This document shows positions 1 through 8,732 of a stretch of 11,100 nt of DNA, piece after piece. A program made the translations under genes and the position numbers. The notes beneath the pieces were generated by a model. That model was not told the origin of the DNA, ran no database searches, and saw nothing but the letters and a program-made list of their open reading frames with translations. Within the stretch, counting starts at the first letter, position 1. Each line of letters begins with the position of its first letter. Source of the DNA: Euperipatoides rowelli (taxonomy: Eukaryota > Onychophora > Udeonychophora > Euonychophora > Peripatopsidae); NCBI GenBank assembly GCA_003024985.2, contig PXIH01S0000590.1, one strand, 5' to 3'.

Positions 1-8
1 ATTAAAAA

Positions 9-22
9 GAGAGAGAGAGAGA
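9..22. repeat. (GA)n microsatellite
   Basis: Seven uninterrupted GA dinucleotide units close to the left edge of the window. It is a simple sequence repeat with no visible function, and it is probably length-polymorphic between individuals. Confidence 0.9.
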
Positions 23-441
23 ATCATTTTGAAATATTGTTGACTATAAAAGAATATTATGCAATCTTGTGAAAAACGACTTCTCCAGATCATAATTAAA
101 AAATGTCATTTTCCTTGCACCCCTTTGGTAAAGAAAAGTCCACGTGGGTACCCAGTAAAAGTTTTTTTTTACTCTGGTAATAATTTTACTCTGAAGTTAT
201 AGAGTAAAATTTTAATCCAGTGGGAATGGGGCTTTAGGACACGCTCTTAACCTACTGTACATAATAATAGTAATTGAAAAGTTTTGTTTCCAAAAAGGAT
301 ATTGTTTATTAGCTATTTATTTATTATTTTTTAGCCTTTTTTTTTTAATCTTGCTAATGAGTTGGACACTATAGCCAACCGTTAATACCGTATCTATTTC
401 CCCCTCATACATTCTAATTTTGCATATTGTTATACTTTTAA
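23..441. other. non-coding AT-rich sequence
   Basis: Apart from the hairpin at 172-220, no reading frame, RNA gene or repeat of note is visible. CACGTG (141-146) followed by the palindrome GGGTACCC (146-153) is present, but a single E-box-like hexamer is not evidence of a promoter. Confidence 0.5.
172..220. repeat. hairpin-forming inverted repeat
   Basis: AATTTTACTCT at 182-192 is perfectly complementary to AGAGTAAAATT at 201-211, with an 8-base loop. Pairing continues outward imperfectly to CTGG at 174-177 and CCAG at 216-219. The preceding bases (152-171) hold another CCAGTAAAA / TTTTACT pair, so the segment is locally rich in repeats of one motif. It may be the remnant of a small foldback element. 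No target duplication was found. Confidence 0.6.
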
Positions 442-600
442 ATGACATCCTCAAATGAATTTGATAGAAAACCTGAATTCAAAGTTGGTCTCCCTAATGG
501 CAAATACAAAGTTGTCATTCCTTCCACCCCTGGTATAACTAAGAATGCATGGCCTCCTCCCCCACAAAATATATACAATAAGCTCCCCCTAATCGTTCAG
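442..600 (+). CDS. possible coding exon, unknown product (weak)
   Basis: An ATG directly after an in-frame TAA opens a frame of 102 codons. Its first 53 codons (442-600) are clearly richer in G+C than the flanks and give a plausible protein composition, including KPEFKVGLPNGKYKVVIP and a WPPPPQ segment. The stretch ends at CAG/GT (598-602), which could be a splice donor, although the downstream GTGTGG fits the donor consensus poorly. After that point the frame becomes low-complexity (K/F/I-rich), as expected for intron read-through. I do not recognise the protein. The context of the start is weak (T at -3). It may be a first coding exon, a relic of a mobile element, or a chance frame. Confidence 0.2.
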
Positions 601-750
601 GTGTGGGCGTCTTGTGTTCGTGGTTACAGTATCTTTCATGTCATGCCTTGTAGGTCCGTTAGTTTTGCTACTGCCCATCACCCTCCTCTCTATTTTCTTG
701 CAAAAATAAAGAAAATGTTTAAAATTTTTATTTTTCTTAATTCTATTTGA

Positions 751-1940
751 AATCTCTTTGTGAAAGTGATTTTGTATTATTTATTTCTTAACTTTTAAGA
801 GTGCATTTTACAAATTACTAATAGGCTACAAAAGTTTTTCTAATTTGTAAAGTACACTTTTTAAATTAGTAAACAGTTTCTATATTTTTTTGCTTGCTAT
901 GTTAATTTTTTTTCCCCTAAGTTTTAAAGTAATTTTAAGTGTTAATTTTATTGTTTTAAAATATTGTCAGGTCTAAATAATTTACAGCTATGGAAAAGCA
1001 GAAGATTAATATGCTGTAAATATTATTAATATTATGACTTAAACCTTGTAGATTCTAGTTTGAGAACCATTCGTCTAGTTCCATTGGTGGTTGTTTGGGG
1101 TTAAGTATCTAAATCAGGAATCAGGGAGTATGCTTATGTATCTGTGGAATATAACCAATACAAAATAATGTTTCCTCAAAGTGATTATGTTAAGGATGGC
1201 ATTTATTTTGTTTATATTTTGTGGTTTCAAACAATTTCTCTATTCATGAATGTCAAATTCTTGTGGGTGTTTCATAAGATCTTTAGAAGTAAAACATTCC
1301 TATTTCAGTAGAACATTTTTTTTTATGAGAGGAAAAGATGTTAACATGTTTACTGTATGGTTGCTTTTCATCTGGTATCTTATTTTATGAATGTTTTCTT
1401 TGTATAATCTTGTTTGTCGTATTATATTTCGCCTTTTGGGAATAATTATAGATTGTAATTCAGATGTTCAAAATGTGTTTAATTGGTTATCCTGATAGAA
1501 TTGAGGGTGGGTGAGGGGGAGATAATTAGCAATTTAAGTTTTTCTTCTCTCTTTATTATGTAATTATTATTTTTTAAACTTTGCTCATTAAACATTAAAA
1601 AACTCAATGATTGTATTGTAAATCATCACTCCAGATGAAACTTTTTATATATATTTTTTTAAAGACCCAGCTGGTTTGATATGTAATTTTTTTAAATATA
1701 CAGTAGTAGGCCTAAATAAGTTTAATGGTAAAAGTTATAATTAGGGATTCTACTGATTGATCACAAATATGCTACTGTTTAGAAAAAATAAAAATGCAAG
1801 TCTTAAAACAACGTGAAACTATGAAGTGAAATTAAGTCATAGAACATTCCTTCCTTTGACAAGTTTACTATCTGTGTGCTTTTGTTTTCTTTTAACAAAA
1901 ACCTTCAGTTGAAATTCTTTACCGAAGTGAAGGAATATCT
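751..1940. other. non-coding AT-rich sequence
   Basis: Long T and A runs, frequent stops in every frame and scattered AATAAA/ATTAAA words, with no convincing gene, RNA or mobile-element terminus. One GC-richer patch at 1495-1522 (GGGTGGGTGAGGGGG) stands out only by composition. Confidence 0.5.
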
Positions 1941-2172
1941 GGTCAGATTCCGTTATTTGCCCACCAACATAATTAACGTTAGGAGTCTCATGACAACTAA
2001 AACGTAGTAGCGTGTGAAATTAATATTTTTCTCACAGATTTTAGTATATTTTCTTTGCAGTCCTAACCTTAGGAAAATCTAGAAGTGAAATAATCTTTTG
2101 CTGAGCTCTGATTTTGATAATATTAACTTAAGTCTGTCAGCCGTATTGGTGGGAAGATAACGGAACTTGACC
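1941..2172. repeat. imperfect inverted repeat, possible MITE relic
   Basis: The 29 bases at 1941-1969 (GGTCAGATTCCGTTATTTGC followed by CCACCAACA) pair with the reverse complement of 2144-2172 at 24 of 29 positions. The central 170 bases do not pair well. Outside the arms both sides carry an ATATCT/AGATAT-like word and a CTTTACC motif (1918-1923; 2188-2194 in direct orientation), but clean termini and a target duplication are not visible. The length and organisation suit the remains of a short inverted-repeat transposon. The family is not recognised. Confidence 0.55.
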
Positions 2173-4507
2173 GAATATCTAGCATTCTTTACCATCATAG
2201 ATCATTCATCATTAAGATGAAGGTAAAATCTGCTAATGCTGCTGAGTAATTTATAAAAATGAAAATGTTTATAAAATGTAACCAATTTAATATATTATAG
2301 TTTAGAAGCAAAATACACCTTTAAACCTCAACAAGATGGTAAGGAATTTTGAAGATTTCTCTAAAAATGTTCATGAAAAAATATGCCATCTGCGATTTTA
2401 TTATTAAGCTATTTATTATAATTTAATAGTATTGTTAGTATGGATTCAGCATTATTTTTGTATACAAAATCCTTGAACTGTTAAAAAAAAATAGACTGTA
2501 AGTCAAATCTCTCATAAAGGACCAATTAAGACCAGGGGTGTATATTCTTACCAGAGTGTGAGCTTGGGAAGAATTTTACCTTTGGGAAGCAAATGAGGCA
2601 TCTGAATAAAAAAATATTGAATATTTGATCAAACATAAGAAATATTTGAATAGATAGACAACTAACTATAATTTCTTAATATAATTTACTAATTACCTAA
2701 ATTATTTTAAATTATTATTCCTTTATTAATGTTTAATAAAAGAGAGAATGCTGCTACTCTAATACTCGGCAAGAATTTTCTAGCAGCTCGGGAAGAGTTT
2801 CAGTTTAATGTAAAGAATATATAGGCTACCCCTGATTAAGACCCTTTTCATTTGGCCACTTTATCCATGGTCAAGATAGGGTTCACCCATGGGTCTTTAG
2901 CTGGGACATTTTTATCTATGGGTGATCCATATTTGAGTCCCTACTGTTAGAACTATTCTGTGGTGAGCATTCGCCGAAAAAGTTGTTGGAGAAAAAAGTG
3001 AAGTGAACTGTTGTCTGAGGACATTTGTGTTCACATACGAGTTCTGGGTTTAGCTAGACTGGACATAAATGTGCATGTGATCTATCGACTCTCAGTCTCT
3101 CATAGAACAGAATTTCAGTTGTACGGAAAAACTGCAAACAATCTCAGAAATAAAAACTGTAATTGTAAAGTAGTGTATTTCAGATGTACACATAGATTTA
3201 TGGATGTAAAGGAGAGGATGCTGTAGCATATACTGTATATATAGATCTACAATTGATACTGTAGTTTAAATAATAGGCTACATTATATTTGAATGCTATG
3301 ATTGTGATTGGTTCCTTGCGCTTGCATAGTTGTTACAAGCTCTTAGTTTGATGATAGAATGAAATAAATTACTAAAATAACAAGCCTAATGAATGTAGTG
3401 TTATAATTTATCAGTGTTTGCTGAAAGTGTCACATTATAATAGCCTACTTCTAAATGAAGTAATCTTTGTATTTCATTAACCTATAATGACAAAAAGGTA
3501 TTAGGTAGGCTACTTGTAAGTGGCCTAAAGTAGATACCATTAATTAAATTATGTGACATAATTAAATTAAATTTATTATTTAGTGGGTGACAGAATTTTT
3601 TTGTAAGTTAAATAGTTATTTATAATGAGGTTTTTATAAATCCAACTTACTGTTGTTAGTTGCTTAAGATACTAATATTGGATGAGTCACCATTGTATTC
3701 TTGCAATTGAAACCCTTCCTTCTTGTATTATCTGGGAATTCTGTAAATACAAACTAAAATAAAGACAAATAGGATATCCTCATATATAAAGTTACTCTAA
3801 TCTAAATGCTAGAAGCCACAGCACATTAGACCTGGAAAAAATATGTTTCCGTTAACAAGCTGTCAAAACTTATAAGGTAGATATTTTTTTTTATAAAAGC
3901 TAAATTGTAATTTTTTTTTTTTAAATATTTAAATTAATCATGTTTCTTTTGAAGCAATACTGGAAAATTTAATGTCAAATTATATAATTTATTTTTCTAT
4001 GGCATTAGAAACATTGGTCAACTAATCCGTTTGTGGTTATCTTAAAAATGTGCTTATTAAAAAAAAATTAGGTTAGACACAAATTTTTAAAATAGATAAA
4101 AGTTATCAGAAACAAAGGTATTTATGTTTTAAAGGGGTTTGAATCATTAAAATATATTTTAATAGGTTCAAAAGAAAGATAGGAGCTTATTATAAAATTA
4201 GGAAAAAAATGACGGAGGGGGTGGGCTAGAAATTGAAAAGAGTTAAAATATAGGTCATTACTATCATTCATCAAATATTGTTGGTCATTTTTATAATTTT
4301 TTTAAAATGCCATAAATAAAATTCTTAAAAGATTTTATAAACAAAAAAATTAATGTGCATTTTAAAATTTTAAATTAGGGTTAATCAACTTAATATTTAT
4401 TCATTTTTTATGATCTGCAGTATATCATCTGTATAAATCACGATTAATATAGAGTATAGAATAAAAGTTAATGTTTTTAAAAAGATAAAAATGTATTTTA
4501 TCTGTAT
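2173..4507. other. non-coding AT-rich sequence
   Basis: No supportable gene. Short open frames here lack start context, homology and composition contrast. Local palindromes such as ACCCATGGGT near 2887 and an AATTAAATTATGT / ATAATTAAATT pair near 3543-3570 are short and AT-biased. Several copies of TAGGCTAC or its complement occur (about 2822, 3273, 3443, 3503). Confidence 0.5.
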
Positions 4508-5143
4508 CAGGGTTTAGACTAGCACTTGCATTTTCGCCAAATGCCACCTAGTCCTTGAAAAAAGCTAACGTCCTTTACATTGCATTCGACAAATTGAGAA
4601 ATGATATAACTATGATAATACCTAATATAACCAATAAATTTTATTGATTTATTATAGTAAAAATATTTTTAAAGTAAATAACTTTAGATTTTGATTAATG
4701 GATCATTATATCACTTGAGAGTAGGCTACACTCACTACAGTACAGTACTTGTGATAGACTAGTATGAGTTCATCAATGTTATACACTATGATGCGGAATA
4801 ACCTTGGATTCCAATTTAAAAATGAATTTCATATATTTTGAGAAAGCTTTGTACTAGCCTATAAGCCTAGTATTCACAATACAAATAATTTTTGGAGAAG
4901 GATTTAAGGTCTAGGAGGGGGAAAAGGCACATCAAGTTATTGTTCAGGGAAATCTGATTTAAGATCCAGTTCCAGCCTAGTTCAATTTTANTAAATCAGG
5001 ATTCCCACAAAATTTTTATAGGCACACATTATACTGTATATATATACCAAAAACTTGGCTACTTGTTTTAATATTTGGCTAATAGATTTTTAATGAAATT
5101 CGCCAAACTGCTATTAAAAATAAAAATTCCAGTCTAAACCCTG
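4508..5143. mobile_element. MITE with 13-bp TIRs, hAT-like termini
   Basis: CAGGGTTTAGACT at 4508-4520 is the exact reverse complement of AGTCTAAACCCTG at 5131-5143. Directly outside both ends lies TGTAT (4503-4507 and 5144-5148), consistent with a 5-bp target duplication. The 636-bp interior has no coding frame, so any transposition would need a transposase supplied elsewhere. Termini beginning CAGGG are common among hAT-superfamily elements. Most hAT elements duplicate 8 bp, though 5-bp duplicators exist, so the assignment is tentative. A TCGCCAAA word appears just inside both ends (4534-4541, 5100-5107) in direct orientation. An unresolved base lies at 4991. Confidence 0.65.
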
Positions 5144-5282
5144 TGTATGCTGTAGCCTGTATATAGTACATTCTATGAATTCCAAAATTATAGTCTAATT
5201 AGACTTGATAAGCTTTACACTAAATTAAAATATAGCTTTATAATAAAAAAAAAGGATTAATTTCTAGCAATAGGCTATAGTG
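5144..5282. other. spacer between the MITE and the LINE tail
   Basis: AT-rich sequence separating the right end of the TIR element from the poly(A) tail of the minus-strand retrotransposon. The part next to the tail should contain the 3' copy of the LINE target-site duplication. I could not find a matching upstream copy within the window. Confidence 0.4.
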
Positions 5283-5294
5283 TTTTTTTTTTTT
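5283..5294 (-). repeat. poly(A) tail of the LINE (12 T on the + strand)
   Basis: Twelve consecutive T on the plus strand follow the LINE 3' UTR when read on the minus strand. This marks the retrotransposon 3' terminus and shows that the insertion came from a polyadenylated or A-tailed RNA, not from a CR1-style microsatellite end. Confidence 0.8.
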
Positions 5295-5371
5295 ACATAC
5301 AGATAGTCCTTGTGGACATTTAATTGATCGATGAATATACCGTATTAAACTAGATGAGCGCATTAAACCGA

Positions 5372-6715
5372 TTAATCGGTAGACAGGTGTTTGTCTAGCA
5401 CTTCTTTAAAACTGTAAAATTTATAGTTATTTACAATTTTGTGGGGGAGATCATTGCACCATGATGTCACTCTGTAGGGAAGAAATTCTGCTCTAGCACA
5501 AGTCCTGTGATGGAATAGTTCAAGTTTTCTTCAATTTCCTGTAGTACGACCATTATCTCTTAATTTAAACATATCAGATTGTAAGATCTTAAATGTGAAT
5601 GAAAAATCATAAAGTATCTCACATTGTTGCGGATTATTATTAATCCTTTTGGGGTATGTGAGGTTTTTAAAATTGTGAACGCTTAGTAAAAGATCTAAAT
5701 GAATGGTTAAAATTTTTTAATAGCTCCTTAGCTATTAATTGAATATACCAAGTAACAGTAGTCAAGAGAAGGTTGGATGTAGATGTTAAATAGCTTTTTA
5801 AAAGTATAAGGATCAATGAAGTGGGAAGTTTCTGAATATCGGGGAACTTTTTTGTTTCATTGGAAACTAGAATGTTAGTGTTTGTCAAAAGAAAGATGTT
5901 TGTCGATGTAAACACCAAGGTCTTTGTGAAATATTGATTGGTCAAGTATGATGTCGATATGATGTTTTTAGTTGACAATTTTAGAGGCGAGATTAAGGAC
6001 AATGCAATTGAAGTGTTAAGTAGCAAGTTATTTTCCTTAGACCATATTGTAAATGTATCAATATTATTTTGGAAAACTATGCAGTGCGCAGTCCTCTGTT
6101 TTGTCTATTCATTTGTAGATCTTAAAATCATTGGCGTAGTATGAAAGCATTTTACAGCCATTACCAGCAATCACAACCGCAACAAACAGATTAAAAGAGT
6201 GGCAAATAGGACTGCTCCTTGAGGAACTCCAGTGTTTATAGAAAAAGTGTTAGATAGAACATCACTAATTCTTATGAATAATTTTCTATTCGTTAGATAT
6301 TATGAGATCCATTTAATTATATAGAAGTCAAAATTCAGTTGATGTAATTTGTTAAGTAAGAGTTTGTGATAGAATGTATCGAATGCATTAGAAAAATCAG
6401 TATAAAGCATGGAAACTTGATGTCCATTGTCACAATAACTTAGTTGGATCAATCATCTACAGCATCCAAAAGATTTGTTTGAGTTAATCTATTTTGTTTG
6501 AAGCCATGTTAGTAGTTTTTAAAAATATTATGTTGATTAATGCACCTAAGCATTCTATTCTGTATGATCTTCTCAGCAATTTACTAAGGCAGTTAAAAAA
6601 TGTAATTGGCCTAGAGTTGTCCAGAAGGAACCAATTGGTTTTTTTATATACTTTGGAATCATTAGACCATCCTTCCAGCCAGAGGGGACCACACTATGAA
6701 GAAAACTAAAAGTTA
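5372..6715 (-). pseudogene. reverse transcriptase domain and C-terminal region of LINE ORF2 (broken)
   Basis: In its living relatives this domain copies the element RNA into DNA at the nicked target. Landmarks on the minus strand, in order: GWKDGLMIP (near 6654-6680), SRPITFFNCLSKLL (about 6580-6620), motif A YTDFSNAFD (6378-6404) with its aspartate kept, YLTNRK (about 6280), motif B NTGVPQGAVL (about 6207-6236), motif C YYAND (6127-6141), the KDLGVYID box (5902-5925), IQPSLDYC (about 5755-5780) and the terminal RTCARAEFLPYR...WCNDLP box (about 5446-5510), ending LDKHLSTD and TAA at 5372-5374. Motif C is normally YADD. Here the first catalytic Asp codon reads AAT (Asn; plus 6130-6132). The reading frame shifts between motifs B and C and again downstream, and stops interrupt several boxes, for example just before YLTNRK. 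It is a dead copy under neutral decay. Confidence 0.95.
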
Positions 6716-7465
6716 TTATACTCATCAGAAATTTGCAGTTTTTAATGATTAGGTAGGAAATCCCAACAGTACCAGTTTATGGAGGGTTTTATTAATTAGG
6801 ATGGATAGTTTTTCAAAAGATGCAGCTTCATATTGTATTATAGGGGCATGAATGTTAAAATCTAAGGATTTTTGTTTATTAATTTTGGATTTAAAAGAAT
6901 ATAAATTTCTGAAGGCATTACTTATTTCTAGAGGGTCTTCTATTGTATTGTATTGGAGAATATTATCGATCAATTTAGGAATATAGTTACTGTTAGATAT
7001 GAAGAAATTATAAAGATGTTCAATATTCTCCTTAGATCTCTCTCTCTCTCTCTACTATGGCTTTTTGATTAAAATTTTTGTGTGGTTGCAAACAGTACTT
7101 TTATAGTAATAATTTGTTTCTGATTTTTTCCTAATATAGGCCTACTTTTTGAAACACACTTTTTTATATTTGTTATGGTAATTATATCTTGATTGATCCA
7201 TTTGTTTTTGTGTGAGCGAAGATAAAAATTGCCATGAAGGGTGTTTTTTTTTTTTATAATCAGTTTTTGAATGGGATATTATCAAGTCTTTAATTTTGTT
7301 AATAGTTTTATCATAGTAGACCCAAAATTGTTTCATATATTTAGGTTTAAACCTTTTAGTAATGAGACTGAATCTATCTTGGCAGTATCAAAGAAAAATT
7401 ATTATTGGTTGTTGCAATTATTATTGCCATTGTTGATTGGTTGGTCTATTGTTAACTCACTTATA
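6716..7465 (-). pseudogene. linker of LINE ORF2 between endonuclease and reverse transcriptase (broken)
   Basis: This region joins the two enzymatic domains of the LINE protein. On the minus strand it shows the basic stretch expected there, with HKNKWINQDIITITNIKK (about 7150-7210), and then IEDPLEISNAFRNLYS (about 6890-6940), which corresponds to the 'DP.EIA.AFN.FF' segment usually found upstream of the reverse transcriptase. Phase changes several times and stops are frequent. A (TC)8 microsatellite at 7037-7052 (GA on the coding strand) and an A-rich run near 7243-7256 have probably expanded since insertion and added to the frameshifts. No enzymatic function resides here. Confidence 0.8.
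7037..7052. repeat. (TC)8 microsatellite inside the LINE
   Basis: Eight TC units lie inside the LINE linker. It presumably arose by slippage after insertion, since related elements encode non-repetitive linker protein at this point. Confidence 0.85.
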
Positions 7466-7989
7466 GTCACTTTTTCAAATTGGGCATAATAGATTTCATT
7501 AAGTATTTATTGAAAACAATAACTAAATCCAATAAAAACCTACCATGGTCTCTAAACTGAATGTGAGAATTGTCTAGTTGAAGAAGGCCATTATTTATCA
7601 TATCAATTAGTCTGGAACCAAAATGATTAGGCCTATCGTTATAGTTCGACATCATTAGCTGCCAGTCAATCAGTGGGAGATTGAAGTCTACTAGTAAGAA
7701 TTCTAAATTATTATAAGTAGTAATGGGTTATACTGTGTATTATTCAAAGAGAGTTGGCACCACAGAATCTCCATGTTTATTTGAAGAAATTCTTTGTAAT
7801 ATAGAATTATCCCTCCACCCTTTCTGTCAAGTCGAATTAATTTGCAGCTTTCAATTTAATAACTATCGTCGTTAATCAGAGAGATTTATCCAGGATTCTG
7901 TCATTATAATTTTGGAAGGATTATTTTGTTTCAAGAAGGTTTCAAAATCCAATACTTTATTACATATTGAGGCTATATTTGTGAAACAG
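7466..7989 (-). pseudogene. AP-type endonuclease domain of LINE ORF2 (broken, internally deleted)
   Basis: In working LINEs this domain nicks the chromosomal target to start target-primed reverse transcription. Minus-strand landmarks: FTNIASICNKVLDFETFLKQ (about 7925-7980), where N belongs to the first endonuclease motif, then IIMTESWIN (about 7880-7910) with the metal-binding Glu of the TE.W motif, IRLDRKGGGIILYYKE (about 7785-7840), ILWCQLSLNN (about 7745-7775), FLLVDFNLPLIDW (about 7665-7700) and SNYNDRPNHFGSRLID...LLDLVI (about 7530-7650). The GDFN motif reads VDFN (Gly to Val, plus 7689-7691). Only about ten codons separate LSLNNTQY from LLVDFN, whereas relatives have tens of codons with a 'GVCYRPP' segment, so an internal deletion is inferred. 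Stops follow SD at about 7876 and before the VDFN box. Confidence 0.9.
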
Positions 7990-7990
7990 G

Positions 7991-8708
7991 TACCGTAGAA
8001 TGCTGAACAAGGGCACAGGCGCTCTTATCACTCGTTTGGGGAGAAATGGGGCTGGAGCTCTTATTCGGCTCCACTCTTATTTGGCTCCAAGCTAGCAAAC
8101 CTTAGATTTACCACAATGCATTGTGAAACTGACCAGGTACTCTTGTTTAGCTACAATCAGAATTCTTTACAAATATTGTTTTTCAAAACGGCACCTTTGC
8201 TTGGACATGTTTCCCTAAACTTTAGGAAATTGGCTGGTAAACACTAAAACATGACGTCACACATCAATAAGGTTTGGCTGATATATGTGCCAAGTAAGAG
8301 CGCCGTCTAAGTTAAAACTTTCACTTTTTAATTTACAGGCCTCTTTNGTTCTGTTTATGAGGATTCAACGTTATTTATAGAAGCTAGTTTATCTAGTCTA
8401 TATGACGTAAAACACAGAAAAAGGACATCACAGCATAATAATGTCAGATGGTGACATGCAAATTTTTACATGGCACTCTTCACTCTTGTATGGATACACT
8501 GTCCTGAACCTTAGATGAGGTGAAATGAAGCAAAAATCTAGGGGCGCTTTTGTTTGGATACCCCTTGGATTTCTTTCAGAGTGATAAAAAAATCAAAGTG
8601 CAGTGATGGCGCTCTTATTTGGCGATGGCGCTGTTTACCTATGTTTTGCCAAGAAATAGGGGAGGGGGGCATGCTTGGTGTGGTGCTCTTAGTCGGCATT
8701 CTACAGTA
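7991..8708. mobile_element. non-autonomous DNA transposon (MITE) at a TA target, with iterated terminal motif
   Basis: The left end, TACCGTAGAATGCTGAACAA followed by GGGCAC (7991-8016), matches the reverse complement of the right end (8683-8708) at 21 of 26 positions. Both ends begin with TA, which reads as a TA duplication (7991-7992, 8707-8708) around a 714-bp element, as in Tc1/mariner-like insertions. The element is markedly GC-richer than its surroundings, has no long frame and interrupts the upstream part of the LINE, so it is younger than that copy. The TIR core recurs inside as the GCGCTCTTATTTGGC repeats. Superfamily beyond the TA signature is not established. An unresolved base lies at 8347. 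Confidence 0.8.
8018..8701. repeat. interspersed GCGCTCTTATTTGGC-like repeats within the MITE
   Basis: Copies related to GCGCTCTTATTTGGC occur at 8018-8034 (GGCGCTCTTATCACTCG), 8055-8072 (GAGCTCTTATTCGGCTCC), 8072-8088 (CACTCTTATTTGGCTCC), 8289-8304 (reverse strand), 8472-8493 (partial), 8543-8557 (GGCGCTTTTGTTTGG), 8608-8624 (GGCGCTCTTATTTGGCG) and 8681-8701 (TGGTGCTCTTAGTCGGCATT, then C), the last lying inside the right TIR. Most are on the plus strand. They look like binding-site iterations for a transposase, or sequence duplicated from the TIR. Confidence 0.75.
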
Positions 8709-8732
8709 ATACATTTAATGTATTATCAAAGC

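Larger units (their letters stand above)
5283..7990 (-). mobile_element. decayed non-LTR retrotransposon (Jockey/CR1-type LINE), ORF2 region
   Basis: Read on the minus strand, this carries in canonical order an apurinic-like endonuclease, a linker, a reverse transcriptase, a C-terminal conserved box, a stop, about 77 bases of 3' UTR and a poly(A) tail. Living relatives make RNA, nick the target with the endonuclease and prime reverse transcription at the nick. This copy is about 2.7 kb, close to a complete ORF2, but it has in-frame stops and frameshifts throughout and cannot encode a working protein. Domain content and the poly(A) 3' end suit the Jockey/CR1 group of LINEs. The exact clade needs a tree. 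The upstream end is cut by the TA-flanked element starting at 7991. ORF1 was not identified. Confidence 0.95.

Noticed and set aside
3011-3226. 71-codon plus-strand open frame
   Set aside because: It starts at TTG with no ATG, and has no recognisable domain or composition contrast with its flanks.
3240-3262. AT-rich TATATATAG word as a core promoter TATA box
   Set aside because: Such words occur throughout this AT-rich window and no downstream coding exon or initiator is visible.
5283-5294. Target-site duplication of the LINE
   Set aside because: The flank after the tail (minus strand CACTATAGCC) has no matching copy near the upstream end, which is obscured by later insertions.
5938-6144. 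68-codon plus-strand open frame
   Set aside because: It is the antisense shadow of the minus-strand reverse transcriptase relic (KDLGVYID to YAND).
6494-6709. 71-codon plus-strand open frame
   Set aside because: It lies opposite the LINE reverse transcriptase N-terminal boxes (GWKDGL, SRPITFF), so it is an antisense shadow.
7271-7489. 72-codon plus-strand open frame
   Set aside because: It lies antisense to the LINE linker and the end of the endonuclease, and has no independent support.
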